Shown: positions 1-7,381 of the stretch, in pieces
Layout of the letters: each line of letters starts with the position of its first letter
Numbering within the stretch: position 1 is the first letter of the stretch
Assembly (NCBI RefSeq): GCF_003284725.1
Contig: NZ_PGTO01000021.1
Span: 1 to 51,297, forward strand
Source: Paramagnetospirillum kuznetsovii
GTDB lineage: Bacteria; Pseudomonadota; Alphaproteobacteria; Rhodospirillales; Magnetospirillaceae
Length of the DNA: 51,297 nucleotides
Reading direction: 5' to 3'
Translations under genes and position numbers: made by a program
The notes under the pieces: model-generated
The model's database searches: none
The model's input: the letters and a program-made list of their open reading frames with translations, nothing else
Told to the model about the DNA's origin: nothing

Positions 1-555
1 ACCATCCTGGCGGTGGTGTCGGGCCTGACCCTGGCGGGCGCGTCGGCGATTTCGCATGACCTGTACGCCAGCGTCATTATGCACGGCCATGCCACCGAAG
101 GTAAGGAAGTCACCGTCTCCAAGATCTCGTCCATCGGCCTCGGCGTCATCGCCGTGCTGCTGGGCCTGCTCTTCGAGAAGCAGAACGTGGCGTTCATCGT
201 CGCGCTCACCTTCTCGGTGGCGGCCTCGGCCAACTTCCCGGTCCTGGTGCTTTCCATGTTCTGGGGCGGCCTGACCACCCGTGGCGCGGTCATCGGCGGA
301 ACCATCGGTCTGCTGATGTCGGTAATCATGGTGGTGCTGTCCAAGGCGGTGTGGGTGCAGAGCTTCGGCTTCCAGTCCGCAATCTTCCCCTTCGCCTATC
401 CGGCCCTGTTCTCGGTTCCGGCCGCCTTCTTCGGCTCCTGGCTGTTCTCGATCCTCGACAACAGCCCGCGCGCCGCCGAAGAGCGGGCTTCGTTCGAAGC
501 TCAGGCGATCCGGTCCGAGACCGGTCTGGGTGCCGAAGGCGCCGCATCGCACTAA
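1..555 (+). CDS. actP: Cation/acetate symporter, C-terminal part (5' end outside window)
   Basis: This is the last 184 codons of a sodium:solute symporter of the SSS family, open from the first base of the window. Hydrophobic segments alternate with short loops, and the stretch SGLTLAGASAISHDLY is typical of acetate permease ActP, as is the acidic, alanine-rich C-terminal tail. ActP imports acetate and other short monocarboxylates across the inner membrane with sodium. The N-terminal two thirds lie outside the window, so substrate residues cannot be checked. A strong terminator follows 28 bases after the stop, which ends the transcription unit here. Confidence 0.88.
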   Translation, partial: TILAVVSGLTLAGASAISHDLYASVIMHGHATEGKEVTVSKISSIGLGVIAVLLGLLFEKQNVAFIVALTFSVAASANFPVLVLSMFWGGLTTRGAVIGGTIGLLMSVIMVVLSKAVWVQSFGFQSAIFPFAYPALFSVPAAFFGSWLFSILDNSPRAAEERASFEAQAIRSETGLGAEGAASH

Positions 556-583
556 GCGATGGGGATCTCGACGGTTACTTTTT

Positions 584-614
584 GGGCCACCGGGAAACCG
601 GTGGCCCATTTTCT
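584..614 (+). terminator. Rho-independent terminator of actP
   Basis: A perfect 10-bp stem (GGGCCACCGG / CCGGTGGCCC) closes a GAAA tetraloop and is followed by ATTTTCTT. It lies just downstream of the actP stop codon. Confidence 0.9.
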
Positions 615-620
615 TCGGCG

Positions 621-658
621 GGCCAAAAAAATGGCGCCTGCCCGAGAGCAAGCGCCAT
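621..658 (-). terminator. Minus-strand terminator without an obvious gene
   Basis: Read on the minus strand, ATGGCGC and GCGCCAT form a 7-bp stem directly followed by seven T residues. It faces the opposite way to both flanking genes. No minus-strand coding gene lies upstream of it, so it may end an antisense or small RNA from 660-820. Confidence 0.5.
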
Positions 659-818
659 AAGATTTAGTGTGGGTCAAAATGCGATCACGATCCGCCTACC
701 ATGACCCGCGTAAATCGGCATGGTATTGGAATGTCGCAATAAGAAGTCTACAGGAACAAGATTGCGCTCAGATGACGGCAAAATTAAAGCATGCCAATGA
801 GACGCTGAAAGAGCCGCA

Positions 819-1493
819 ATGAAGATTCTACTGATCGAAGATGAAAGCAAGATCGCCGCATTTACCGCAAAAGGGCTGCGCGAGCATGGTTTTGTCGTTG
901 ACATCGCGTCCAATGGCGATGATGGGCTTGGGATGGCCTTGCTGGGCGAATACGACCTGCTCATTCTCGACGTCATGCTGCCCGGCCGCGACGGCTGGTC
1001 GATCCTGGCCGAGATGCGCCAGCGGGGGTTGCAGGTTCCCACGCTTTTCCTGACCGCGCGGGACGCGGTTGCCGACCGGGTCAAGGGGCTGGAACTGGGG
1101 GCCGACGACTATCTGCCGAAGCCATTCGCATTCGCCGAATTGCTGGCGCGGATTTGGAACATCCTGCGCCGCGGCCCCGTCCGGCAGCCGACCGTGATTC
1201 GCATCGGCGAATTGGAACTGGACCCGGCCCGCATGAACGCGTCACGCGGTGGCGTTCGCCTGGACCTGACGCCGAAGGAATTCGCCCTGCTGCATTTGCT
1301 TGCGCGTCGGCAGGGCGAGGTGCTGTCGCGCCACCATATCGCGCAACAGATCTGGGACATGAATTTCGATGGCGATTCCAATGTGGTCGATGTTCATATC
1401 CGCCGTTTGAGACTCAAGATCGACGACCCCTTCGAGCGCCGCCTGATCCGAACCGTCAGGGGAGTCGGCTACGCCCTGGATGACTGGTCATGA
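819..1493 (+). CDS. OmpR-family response regulator, metal-resistance type
   Basis: 224 residues with the two-domain plan of OmpR/PhoB regulators. The receiver domain (1-115) has acidic residues at D8/E9, the phosphorylation site D51 and K101. The C-terminal winged helix (about 125-222) ends in the usual RTVRGVGYALD. The closest character is the CusR/IrlR group, which responds to copper, silver or other metals, but the signal cannot be read from sequence. It overlaps the following sensor kinase by four bases (ATGA), so the two are translationally coupled. It should bind DNA as a phosphorylated dimer, and its own promoter region is a likely target. Confidence 0.9.
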   Translation: MKILLIEDESKIAAFTAKGLREHGFVVDIASNGDDGLGMALLGEYDLLILDVMLPGRDGWSILAEMRQRGLQVPTLFLTARDAVADRVKGLELGADDYLPKPFAFAELLARIWNILRRGPVRQPTVIRIGELELDPARMNASRGGVRLDLTPKEFALLHLLARRQGEVLSRHHIAQQIWDMNFDGDSNVVDVHIRRLRLKIDDPFERRLIRTVRGVGYALDDWS

Positions 1494-2902
1494 GGCGCTT
1501 GCACCGCCTTGCCTCGCGACTGAGATCCGCATCGGCCTCCATCGCGGGCCGATTGACGTTATGGTTCACGGTCACCTCGCTCATTCTGCTTCTGGCCAAA
1601 TCACTCGTCACCTATTGGGCCATCGCACCGCTGATGGCAGCCCAAGAGGAGCAATATGTCGTCACCAAGGCAAAGCAGATCGGCGTCCGCGTCACGAATG
1701 CGCTGATTGCAGGAGGAGACCTCCGCGTCGACGCCTTGATACCACCCGACACCCTGGGCTTTGTCCGTATCCGTCACGTCAATGGAACCCTCATTGCCGA
1801 GGCTCAAGGAATGGAGGACGAGCTTCCGTCCCACAGCATTCCTTCGCTCGATCAGGCCATGGTCGTGCGCGGCCACTCGGGGCGGCAGTATTGGATGGCG
1901 GAGTACCGTGGCGATTCCAATGCGCCGATTACCGTCCAGGTGGCCTCCGAGGCCACCGAGTTCCGGCTCATGGCCCCCACTGGGGGACGACTTTGGGCCG
2001 CCACCACCGTCGCGTTGTTTCTCAGCGGCTTCGCGGGATATCAGATCGCCCGTCGTTGTATTCGCCCACTCCAGAATTTGGCGGAATCCGTCCAAGCCAC
2101 CGGCGGCTCCACGCTCGCCCGGCGCATCGACCCGTCGGGGCTGCCCCAGGAATTGCAACCGCTCTGCGACAGCTTCAACAGCATGCTGGAGCGGTTGCAA
2201 ACGTCATTCGACCGGGTGTCCCATGTCACCGATGATATCGCCCATGAGCTGAGGACTCCGCTGAGTATCATGACGGGGCAGATCGACGTCGCATTGACGA
2301 CCGAACGGCCCGCCGTGGAATATCGCGAGGTTCTGGAATCCGTCCGCGAGGAGATTTCCACTCTGTCGGATATGGTACAGCGACTGCTATTCCTGTCACG
2401 GGTTGAGAATCAATCCATCGTCCTTCACGTCGACAGGCTTGATCTCGCCATGGAACTGGCCGCGGTGCAGGAGCTTTACGAGCCCCTTGCGCTGGAAGCG
2501 GGGGTTTCGCTGACGCTCGCCCCCCCTCGAATTCCCGTCTTCACCAATGGCGACCGACTGCTCCTGCGCCGGGCCATCATCAATCTGGTTTCCAACGCCA
2601 TTCGACATACTCCGGCAGGCGGGCAAGTCGTTCTTGCCACGGCGCACATGCGGAATTCCGCCAGTATCGTGGTCAGCGATACCGGCTGCGGCATTGCCGG
2701 GGAGGATCTTCCATTCCTATTCGACCGATTCTTCCGGTTGGATCGCGCCAGGGAAACGGCGGGCGGCCATATTGGCCTTGGGCTTGCCATCGTCAAAGCC
2801 ATCATCGCCCAGCATGGCGGGACGGTGGATCTGCAAAGCCGCCCAGGCCAGGGAACGACCGTTACGCTGATTTTGCCCTATTTCGCCACCTCCCCGGATT
2901 GA
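1490..2902 (+). CDS. Sensor histidine kinase, partner of the upstream regulator
   Basis: 470 residues. One membrane segment lies near 22-45 and a second near 168-186, flanking a periplasmic sensor of about 120 residues. HAMP (187-240), HisKA and HATPase domains follow. The H-box DDIAHELRTP carries the phosphorylated H252. An N-box (NLVSNAIRHTP), a G1 box (SDTGCGIAG) and a GLGLAIV segment complete the ATP site. This is the plan of heavy-metal sensor kinases such as CusS. No histidine/methionine-rich metal site is obvious in the periplasmic part, so the ligand is unknown. The gene is co-transcribed with the response regulator. Confidence 0.9.
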   Translation: MRRLHRLASRLRSASASIAGRLTLWFTVTSLILLLAKSLVTYWAIAPLMAAQEEQYVVTKAKQIGVRVTNALIAGGDLRVDALIPPDTLGFVRIRHVNGTLIAEAQGMEDELPSHSIPSLDQAMVVRGHSGRQYWMAEYRGDSNAPITVQVASEATEFRLMAPTGGRLWAATTVALFLSGFAGYQIARRCIRPLQNLAESVQATGGSTLARRIDPSGLPQELQPLCDSFNSMLERLQTSFDRVSHVTDDIAHELRTPLSIMTGQIDVALTTERPAVEYREVLESVREEISTLSDMVQRLLFLSRVENQSIVLHVDRLDLAMELAAVQELYEPLALEAGVSLTLAPPRIPVFTNGDRLLLRRAIINLVSNAIRHTPAGGQVVLATAHMRNSASIVVSDTGCGIAGEDLPFLFDRFFRLDRARETAGGHIGLGLAIVKAIIAQHGGTVDLQSRPGQGTTVTLILPYFATSPD

Positions 2903-3051
2903 CAATCCGGTGAACGAGACGTCAATGCTCGCCTCCTTGCCCCATCGCTGGCGCCAGGAGCAGGCCTTGGTCAAGATGACATGGCGCCAATAGGCATATT
3001 GCTGTTTTGCAATAGCATTCGATCAATACAATTCACCGGCTTGTGCCGAAC

Positions 3052-4365
3052 CTAGAACGTCCCCGCATTGATCAACTGGTGGACGGCGATGCTACCCCCA
3101 TAACCCGCCGCCACCGCCCAGCTCCATTTCAGATGCGAGCCGAAGGTATAGACACCGCGTGCTTGGCCCATCAGCGCCACCCCAGCCGCCGAACCGATGG
3201 ACAGCAGCGAGCCGCCGACACCGGCTGTCAGGGTGATCAGCAGCCACTGGCCGAGCGACATGTCGGGCTGCATGGTCAGCACCGCGAACATCAGCGGGAT
3301 ATTGTCGAGAATGGCGGACAGAACGCCGATGATGACATTGGCGGTGGTGGCGCCCAACTGGCCATAGAGCAGGTTCGACATCACTGAAAGATAGCCCAGC
3401 ACCCCCAGGGCGCCGACGCACATCATCACGCCGTAGAAGAACAACAGCGTATCCCACTCCACACGGGCGATTTTGCGAAACACGTCAAAGGGATTTTCCG
3501 TGGCGGCGCCTCGGCGTCCATGGGTTCTTTGCAGGACATAGCCCAGCAGCAGCAGGTAGCCCAACCCGGTCATCATCCCGATCACCGGGGGCAGATGCAG
3601 ATAATTATGAAAACAGATGGCGGTCACGATGGTCAGGGCGAACAGGATCAGGACGCCCCAGGCGCCGGGCTTCAGCTTGACCACCTCGTCGCTGGCCTCC
3701 GGCTTGCCGGTGGGCAGGGCCGGGTGCATCAGGAGAGCGGGAACCACGAAGTTGACCACCGATGGCAGGAACAGGCGAAAGAAGTCGTTGAACTGGACCA
3801 TGCCCTTTTGCCAGACCATCAGGGTGGTGATGTCGCCGAACGGGCTGAAGGCGCCGCCCGCATTGGCGGCCACCACGATATTGACGCAAGCCATGGCGAC
3901 GAAGCGGGGCGAATCCTTGCCGACCGCCAGCACCACCGCGCACATGACCAGGGCGGTGGTCAGATTGTCGGCCACCGGGGAGATGAAGAAGGCCAAGATT
4001 CCGGTCAGCCAGAACAGGGCGCGATAGCCGAAGCCCGAGCGGACCAGCCAGGCCCGGAGCACGTCGAACACCCGGCGCTCCTCCAGCGAATTCACATAGG
4101 TCATGGCCGCCAACAGGAACAGCATCAGCTCGGCATATTCCAAGAAGACGTGGCGGATGGGTGTTTCGAGGGCATTTGGCAAACCGTGGGCGTTGACAAG
4201 CAAGGCGATCATCACCCAAAGGATTCCCGCCGCGACCACCACGGGAATGGATTTGCGCAGATGGGTGGTTTCCTCGGTGATCACCAGCACATAGGCGAAG
4301 ACAAAGACCGCCAAGGAGGCAAGGCCGACCCAATGGCCGGTCAGATCAGGCAGGTGCTCGGTCAA
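3052..4365 (-). CDS. nhaD: NhaD-type Na+/H+ antiporter
   Basis: About 437 residues, strongly hydrophobic, with roughly a dozen membrane segments. Conserved ion-transporter family motifs include SPVADNLTTALVM and AGGAFSPFGDITTLMVW, as well as ILDNIPLMFAVLTM. NhaD exchanges Na+ or Li+ for protons at the inner membrane. The open frame extends to 4497, but the extra 44 residues look like an out-of-frame reading of another gene. I place the start at the TTG at 4365-4363 because GGAGG lies six bases upstream and the family sequence begins there (TEHLPDLTGHWVGL). That start sits inside the relic of a GGDEF gene, so the promoter may be new. Confidence 0.88.
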   Translation of the reverse strand: MTEHLPDLTGHWVGLASLAVFVFAYVLVITEETTHLRKSIPVVVAAGILWVMIALLVNAHGLPNALETPIRHVFLEYAELMLFLLAAMTYVNSLEERRVFDVLRAWLVRSGFGYRALFWLTGILAFFISPVADNLTTALVMCAVVLAVGKDSPRFVAMACVNIVVAANAGGAFSPFGDITTLMVWQKGMVQFNDFFRLFLPSVVNFVVPALLMHPALPTGKPEASDEVVKLKPGAWGVLILFALTIVTAICFHNYLHLPPVIGMMTGLGYLLLLGYVLQRTHGRRGAATENPFDVFRKIARVEWDTLLFFYGVMMCVGALGVLGYLSVMSNLLYGQLGATTANVIIGVLSAILDNIPLMFAVLTMQPDMSLGQWLLITLTAGVGGSLLSIGSAAGVALMGQARGVYTFGSHLKWSWAVAAGYGGSIAVHQLINAGTF

Positions 4366-4603
4366 ATGCGTCCTCCACGGTGTGCGTGCCGACGACGGCA
4401 CCGACGCTGACGGTAACGGACAAACCGTGCCCATCCAAGCCCAGCTTGGCCTGCGCCACCGCGACGAACAGAGGCAAAACGTCATCGCCTGCGTCATGGC
4501 CGTGGCGGTCGTTGACCTCCTTGAAGTGGTCGATGTCGATCTTCATGACGGTCACGGGTGGCAAGGCGCACGGAATCCTGCCTGCCCATATCGGAATCTT
4601 CAA
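4346..4603 (-). pseudogene. Internally deleted GGDEF (diguanylate cyclase) relic
   Basis: The frame encodes about 85 residues. KIDIDHFKEVNDRHGHDAGD is the start of a GGDEF domain (the metal-binding DxDxFK and NDxxGHxxGD motifs). It then jumps to SVTVSVGAVVGTHTVEDAFD, which is normally found about 40-60 residues later. The catalytic GGDEF/GGEEF loop between them is missing, so no cyclase activity is possible. Similarity stops at DAFDRA, exactly where nhaD starts in another frame. It is best read as the scar of a deletion or rearrangement. Confidence 0.75.
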
Positions 4604-4727
4604 TATTCGATTTTCCGATTTAGTTGCCGCTCATATAGGGGAAATGCGTCATCTGTGTCAGCCGAGGCGAGGAAAACCGCGATAATCCCTCTGTGGCCAA
4701 TGCCAGCTCCCGAGCGTCCCCGGCGCT

Positions 4728-4759
4728 ACAAAAGCAAAAGGCCGGGCTTCTGGCTCGGC
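4728..4759 (-). terminator. Probable terminator of tRNA-Thr
   Basis: On the minus strand GCCGAGC and GCCCGGC pair with one mismatch around a five-base loop, followed by CTTTTGCTTTT. It lies about 30 bases past the 3' end of the tRNA. Confidence 0.6.
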
Positions 4760-4787
4760 ATAATGCACTGATATTTCAGGAGAAGAA

Positions 4788-4863
4788 TGGTGCTGCCGAA
4801 TGGAATCGAACCATCGACCTTACCCTTACCAAGGGTATGCTCTACCGACTGAGCTACGGCAGC
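4788..4863 (-). tRNA. tRNA-Thr (anticodon GGT)
   Basis: 76 bases including an encoded CCA. The acceptor stem is GCTGCCG/CGGCAGC. The D-arm contains GTAGCTCAGTCGGTAGAGC, the anticodon loop is TTGGTAA and the T-loop is TTCGATT. The GGT anticodon reads ACC and ACT. Confidence 0.97.
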
Positions 4864-4903
4864 AACACCAGGGCCGAAAGCGTCGGCCCGCGAAGAGGGG
4901 CGC

Positions 4904-4932
4904 TTTATGCCACAGGCGAAATCGTGACGCAA
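4904..4932 (-). promoter_or_regulatory. Sigma-70-type promoter of tRNA-Thr
   Basis: Minus strand: a TTGCGT -35 box (4932-4927) and a CATAAA -10 box (4909-4904) with exactly 17 bases between, about 40 bases upstream of the tRNA 5' end. Confidence 0.5.
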
Positions 4933-4987
4933 GCGTCTTTCCTGCCGGTCTTGACGTCGGGCCGGGCGGCTGCGAATACTCTGGCCC

Positions 4988-5161
4988 ATGAGTGATCGCG
5001 AGCCCCCCACCGTGACCGACCCAACCCTTACCGACAAGGCCAAGGCCGACGCCGAGGAGCGCCAGCGTCGTCAAGCCGAGGCGCTGCGCGCCAATCTGGC
5101 CCGCCGCAAGGCCCAGAGCCGCGCCCGCGAGACGCCGACTCGCCCCAAGGATGGGGAGTGA
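4988..5161 (+). CDS. Small charged protein, 57 residues, unknown function
   Basis: ATG at 4988 opens a 57-residue frame ending at 5161. It is very rich in Arg, Ala, Glu and Lys ([20 protein letters not shown]) and predicts one basic amphipathic helix followed by a proline-containing tail. Short Arg/Ala-rich proteins of this type are common in Rhodospirillales near murA or dcd, which supports it being real. No ribosome-binding site stands out. It precedes dcd by 67 bases and may be co-transcribed with it. A structural or nucleic-acid-binding role is possible but not shown. Confidence 0.55.
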   Translation: MSDREPPTVTDPTLTDKAKADAEERQRRQAEALRANLARRKAQSRARETPTRPKDGE

Positions 5162-5228
5162 CCGGGTTCGCTTGTCCTGGGACCAGCCTTGCGCTACAAC
5201 CACCGCAACAGTCAGGGGAGCCTTTGCC

Positions 5229-5783
5229 ATGTCCGTGATGCCCGATACCTGGATCCGCCGGATGGCCAAGGAAAAGGGCATGATCGAGCCCTTCACCGAA
5301 AAGCTTCAGCGTGAAGGCGTCATCTCCTACGGGCTATCCTCCTATGGCTATGACGCCCGTGTCAGCCGCGAATTCAAGATCTTCACCAATGTGGATTCCG
5401 CCGTGGTCGATCCCAAGGCGTTTTCCGCCGACAGCTTCGTCGACCGTGAAACCGATGTCTGCGTCATTCCGCCCAACAGCTTTGCCCTGGCGCGCACGGT
5501 GGAACTGTTCCGCATTCCGCGCGACGTGCTGGTGATCTGCCTGGGCAAGTCCACCTATGCCCGCTGCGGCATCATCGTCAACGTGACGCCGCTGGAGCCG
5601 GAATGGGAAGGCCACGTCACCTTGGAATTCTCCAACACCACTCCCCTGCCCGCCAAGATCTACGCCAATGAGGGCGCCTGCCAGTTCATCTTCCTGAAAG
5701 GTGATTCGGTGTGCGAGACCTCCTATGGCGACCGCGCGGGTAAGTATCAGGGCCAAAAGGGCGTCACCCTTCCGCGCCTCTGA
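5229..5783 (+). CDS. dcd: dCTP deaminase
   Basis: 184 residues, the normal length of the family. The enzyme deaminates dCTP to dUTP and so supplies dTMP synthesis in the cytoplasm. The start [19 protein letters not shown] is the standard Dcd N-terminus and is preceded by GGGGAG. An upstream in-frame ATG at 5151 would add 26 unlikely residues. The nucleotide-binding stretch [10 protein letters not shown] and the catalytic segment [16 protein letters not shown] are intact, including the conserved Glu. The C-terminus [12 protein letters not shown] is the flexible lid that closes over the nucleotide. Confidence 0.97.
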   Translation: MSVMPDTWIRRMAKEKGMIEPFTEKLQREGVISYGLSSYGYDARVSREFKIFTNVDSAVVDPKAFSADSFVDRETDVCVIPPNSFALARTVELFRIPRDVLVICLGKSTYARCGIIVNVTPLEPEWEGHVTLEFSNTTPLPAKIYANEGACQFIFLKGDSVCETSYGDRAGKYQGQKGVTLPRL

Positions 5784-5799
5784 TCATGAGTCTCTCGCC

Positions 5800-7320
5800 A
5801 TGACCGGCCAAGACGAGGTCATCGCCTATCTCGTCGATCCCGCCAGTCATGGCGGCGTGCCGGTGGAGCGCATCGACACTCATATCTCGGTGGTGGTGCT
5901 GGCAGGCCAGCGCGCCTTCAAGCTGAAGAAGGCGGTGCGGCTGCCCTTCCTCGATTTCACCAGCCTGGACTCCCGCAAATCGGCCTGCCATGCCGAATTC
6001 ACCCTGAACAGCCGCGCCACCCCCGCCTTGTATAGGGGGGTGACGGCGGTGACTCGGCGGGCCGATGGCGGCCTGGCCTTGGGCGGCGATGGCCCGGTGC
6101 TCGACTGGGTGGTGGAGATGCGCCGCTTCGACCAAGCCACCCTGTTCGACCGGCTGGTTCGGACCGATGCCCTGGACCGGGCGCGCATGAACGAGCTGAC
6201 CGAAACCATTCACGCCTTCCATCGTGCCCAGCCGCCGCGCCGGGATCGGGGTGGCGTCACGGGGCTGACCTGGACCATCGACACCAACCGCGCCTCCATG
6301 CTCGCCCAGGTTCCCGCCATCCTGGACGCGGCCAAGGTGGAGGCTTTGGCCGAGGCCTCCCACGCCGCCCTGGCGCGCTGCGGCGCATTGCTGGAAGAAC
6401 GGCGCGAGGCGGGCAAGGTCCGCTGGTGCCACGGCGATCTGCATTTGGGCAATATCTGTCTGCTGGACGGTAAGCCAGCCCTGTTCGATGCCATCGAGTT
6501 CTCGGAGGACATCGCCTGCGTCGATGTGATGTACGACCTCTCCTTCCTGCTGATGGATCTGGATCATCGCGGCCAGCGCCGCATGGCCAACTGGGTGATG
6601 AACCACTATCTCGACCTGTCGGCCGATTTCGGCGGCATTGCCCCCATGCCTTTGTTCCTGTCGGCCCGTGCCGGGGTGCGCGCCCATGTGGCCGCCACCA
6701 TGGCCACCCAGGCCCAAGGCGCCGATCGCGACCGGCTGGCGGGCGAGGCCCGCTCTTATCTGGATGCCGCCCTGGCCTATCTCGATCCGATGCCGCCCCG
6801 CCTGCTGGCGGTGGGGGGGCTTTCGGGCAGCGGCAAGTCGCGCATGGGTCGGGAACTTGCGCCATTCCTGGCGGTTCCCGGCGCGGCGGTGGTGCGCACC
6901 GACGTCCTTCGCAAGCATCTGATGGGAGTGGCCATCCACGACAAGTTGGGGGCGGAGGGCTATGGCGCCGAAGTCACCGAGCGCACCTATCAAGCGCTCT
7001 ACGACACCTGCGCCCAATTACTGGCGGTGGGGCATTCGGCCGTGGCCGACGCGGTCTTCGCCATGCCCCAGCAGCGCGCCGCCATCGAGGAGGTTGCCGC
7101 CAAGGCGGGCGTCCGCTTCGACGGGCTGTGGCTGGAAGCGCCGCCGGACCTGGCCGCCGCCCGCATCCGTGAACGCAAGGCCAATGTCTCGGACGCCACG
7201 CCGGAGATTTTGGATTGGCAGCGGTCCTGGGACGTGGGAACCATCACCTGGGCACGCATCGATTCGTCTCCGCCCAAGGATGTGTCCCTGATTGCGGGCA
7301 AGGCGGCGCTCGGCCTCTAG
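5800..7320 (+). CDS. Fused aminoglycoside-phosphotransferase-like / P-loop ATPase protein
   Basis: 506 residues from the ATG at 5800. The N-terminal two thirds resemble the APH/choline kinase fold: HGDLHLGNI near residue 210 is the catalytic loop, and DAIEFSEDIACVDVMYDL the metal-binding segment. The last third is a P-loop kinase/ATPase domain with GLSGSGKS near residue 342, as in COG0645. This fused architecture is widespread in proteobacteria and its substrate is unknown; antibiotic resistance should not be assumed. The gene starts 16 bases after dcd and is probably co-transcribed with it. Confidence 0.82.
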   Translation: MTGQDEVIAYLVDPASHGGVPVERIDTHISVVVLAGQRAFKLKKAVRLPFLDFTSLDSRKSACHAEFTLNSRATPALYRGVTAVTRRADGGLALGGDGPVLDWVVEMRRFDQATLFDRLVRTDALDRARMNELTETIHAFHRAQPPRRDRGGVTGLTWTIDTNRASMLAQVPAILDAAKVEALAEASHAALARCGALLEERREAGKVRWCHGDLHLGNICLLDGKPALFDAIEFSEDIACVDVMYDLSFLLMDLDHRGQRRMANWVMNHYLDLSADFGGIAPMPLFLSARAGVRAHVAATMATQAQGADRDRLAGEARSYLDAALAYLDPMPPRLLAVGGLSGSGKSRMGRELAPFLAVPGAAVVRTDVLRKHLMGVAIHDKLGAEGYGAEVTERTYQALYDTCAQLLAVGHSAVADAVFAMPQQRAAIEEVAAKAGVRFDGLWLEAPPDLAAARIRERKANVSDATPEILDWQRSWDVGTITWARIDSSPPKDVSLIAGKAALGL

Positions 7321-7381
7321 AATGGCAGGCCATACATACTATATAGTCCGATTCGGCCCTTTGACCCGACGGTGAATTCTT

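Noticed and set aside
2894-2910. Hairpin CCGGATT-GAC-AATCCGG at the sensor kinase stop
   Set aside because: No T-tract follows, so there is no support for a terminator.
4590-4619. Inverted repeat ATCGGAA ... TTCCGAT before the GGDEF relic
   Set aside because: Seven pairs with a 16-base gap and no second copy; too weak to call an operator.
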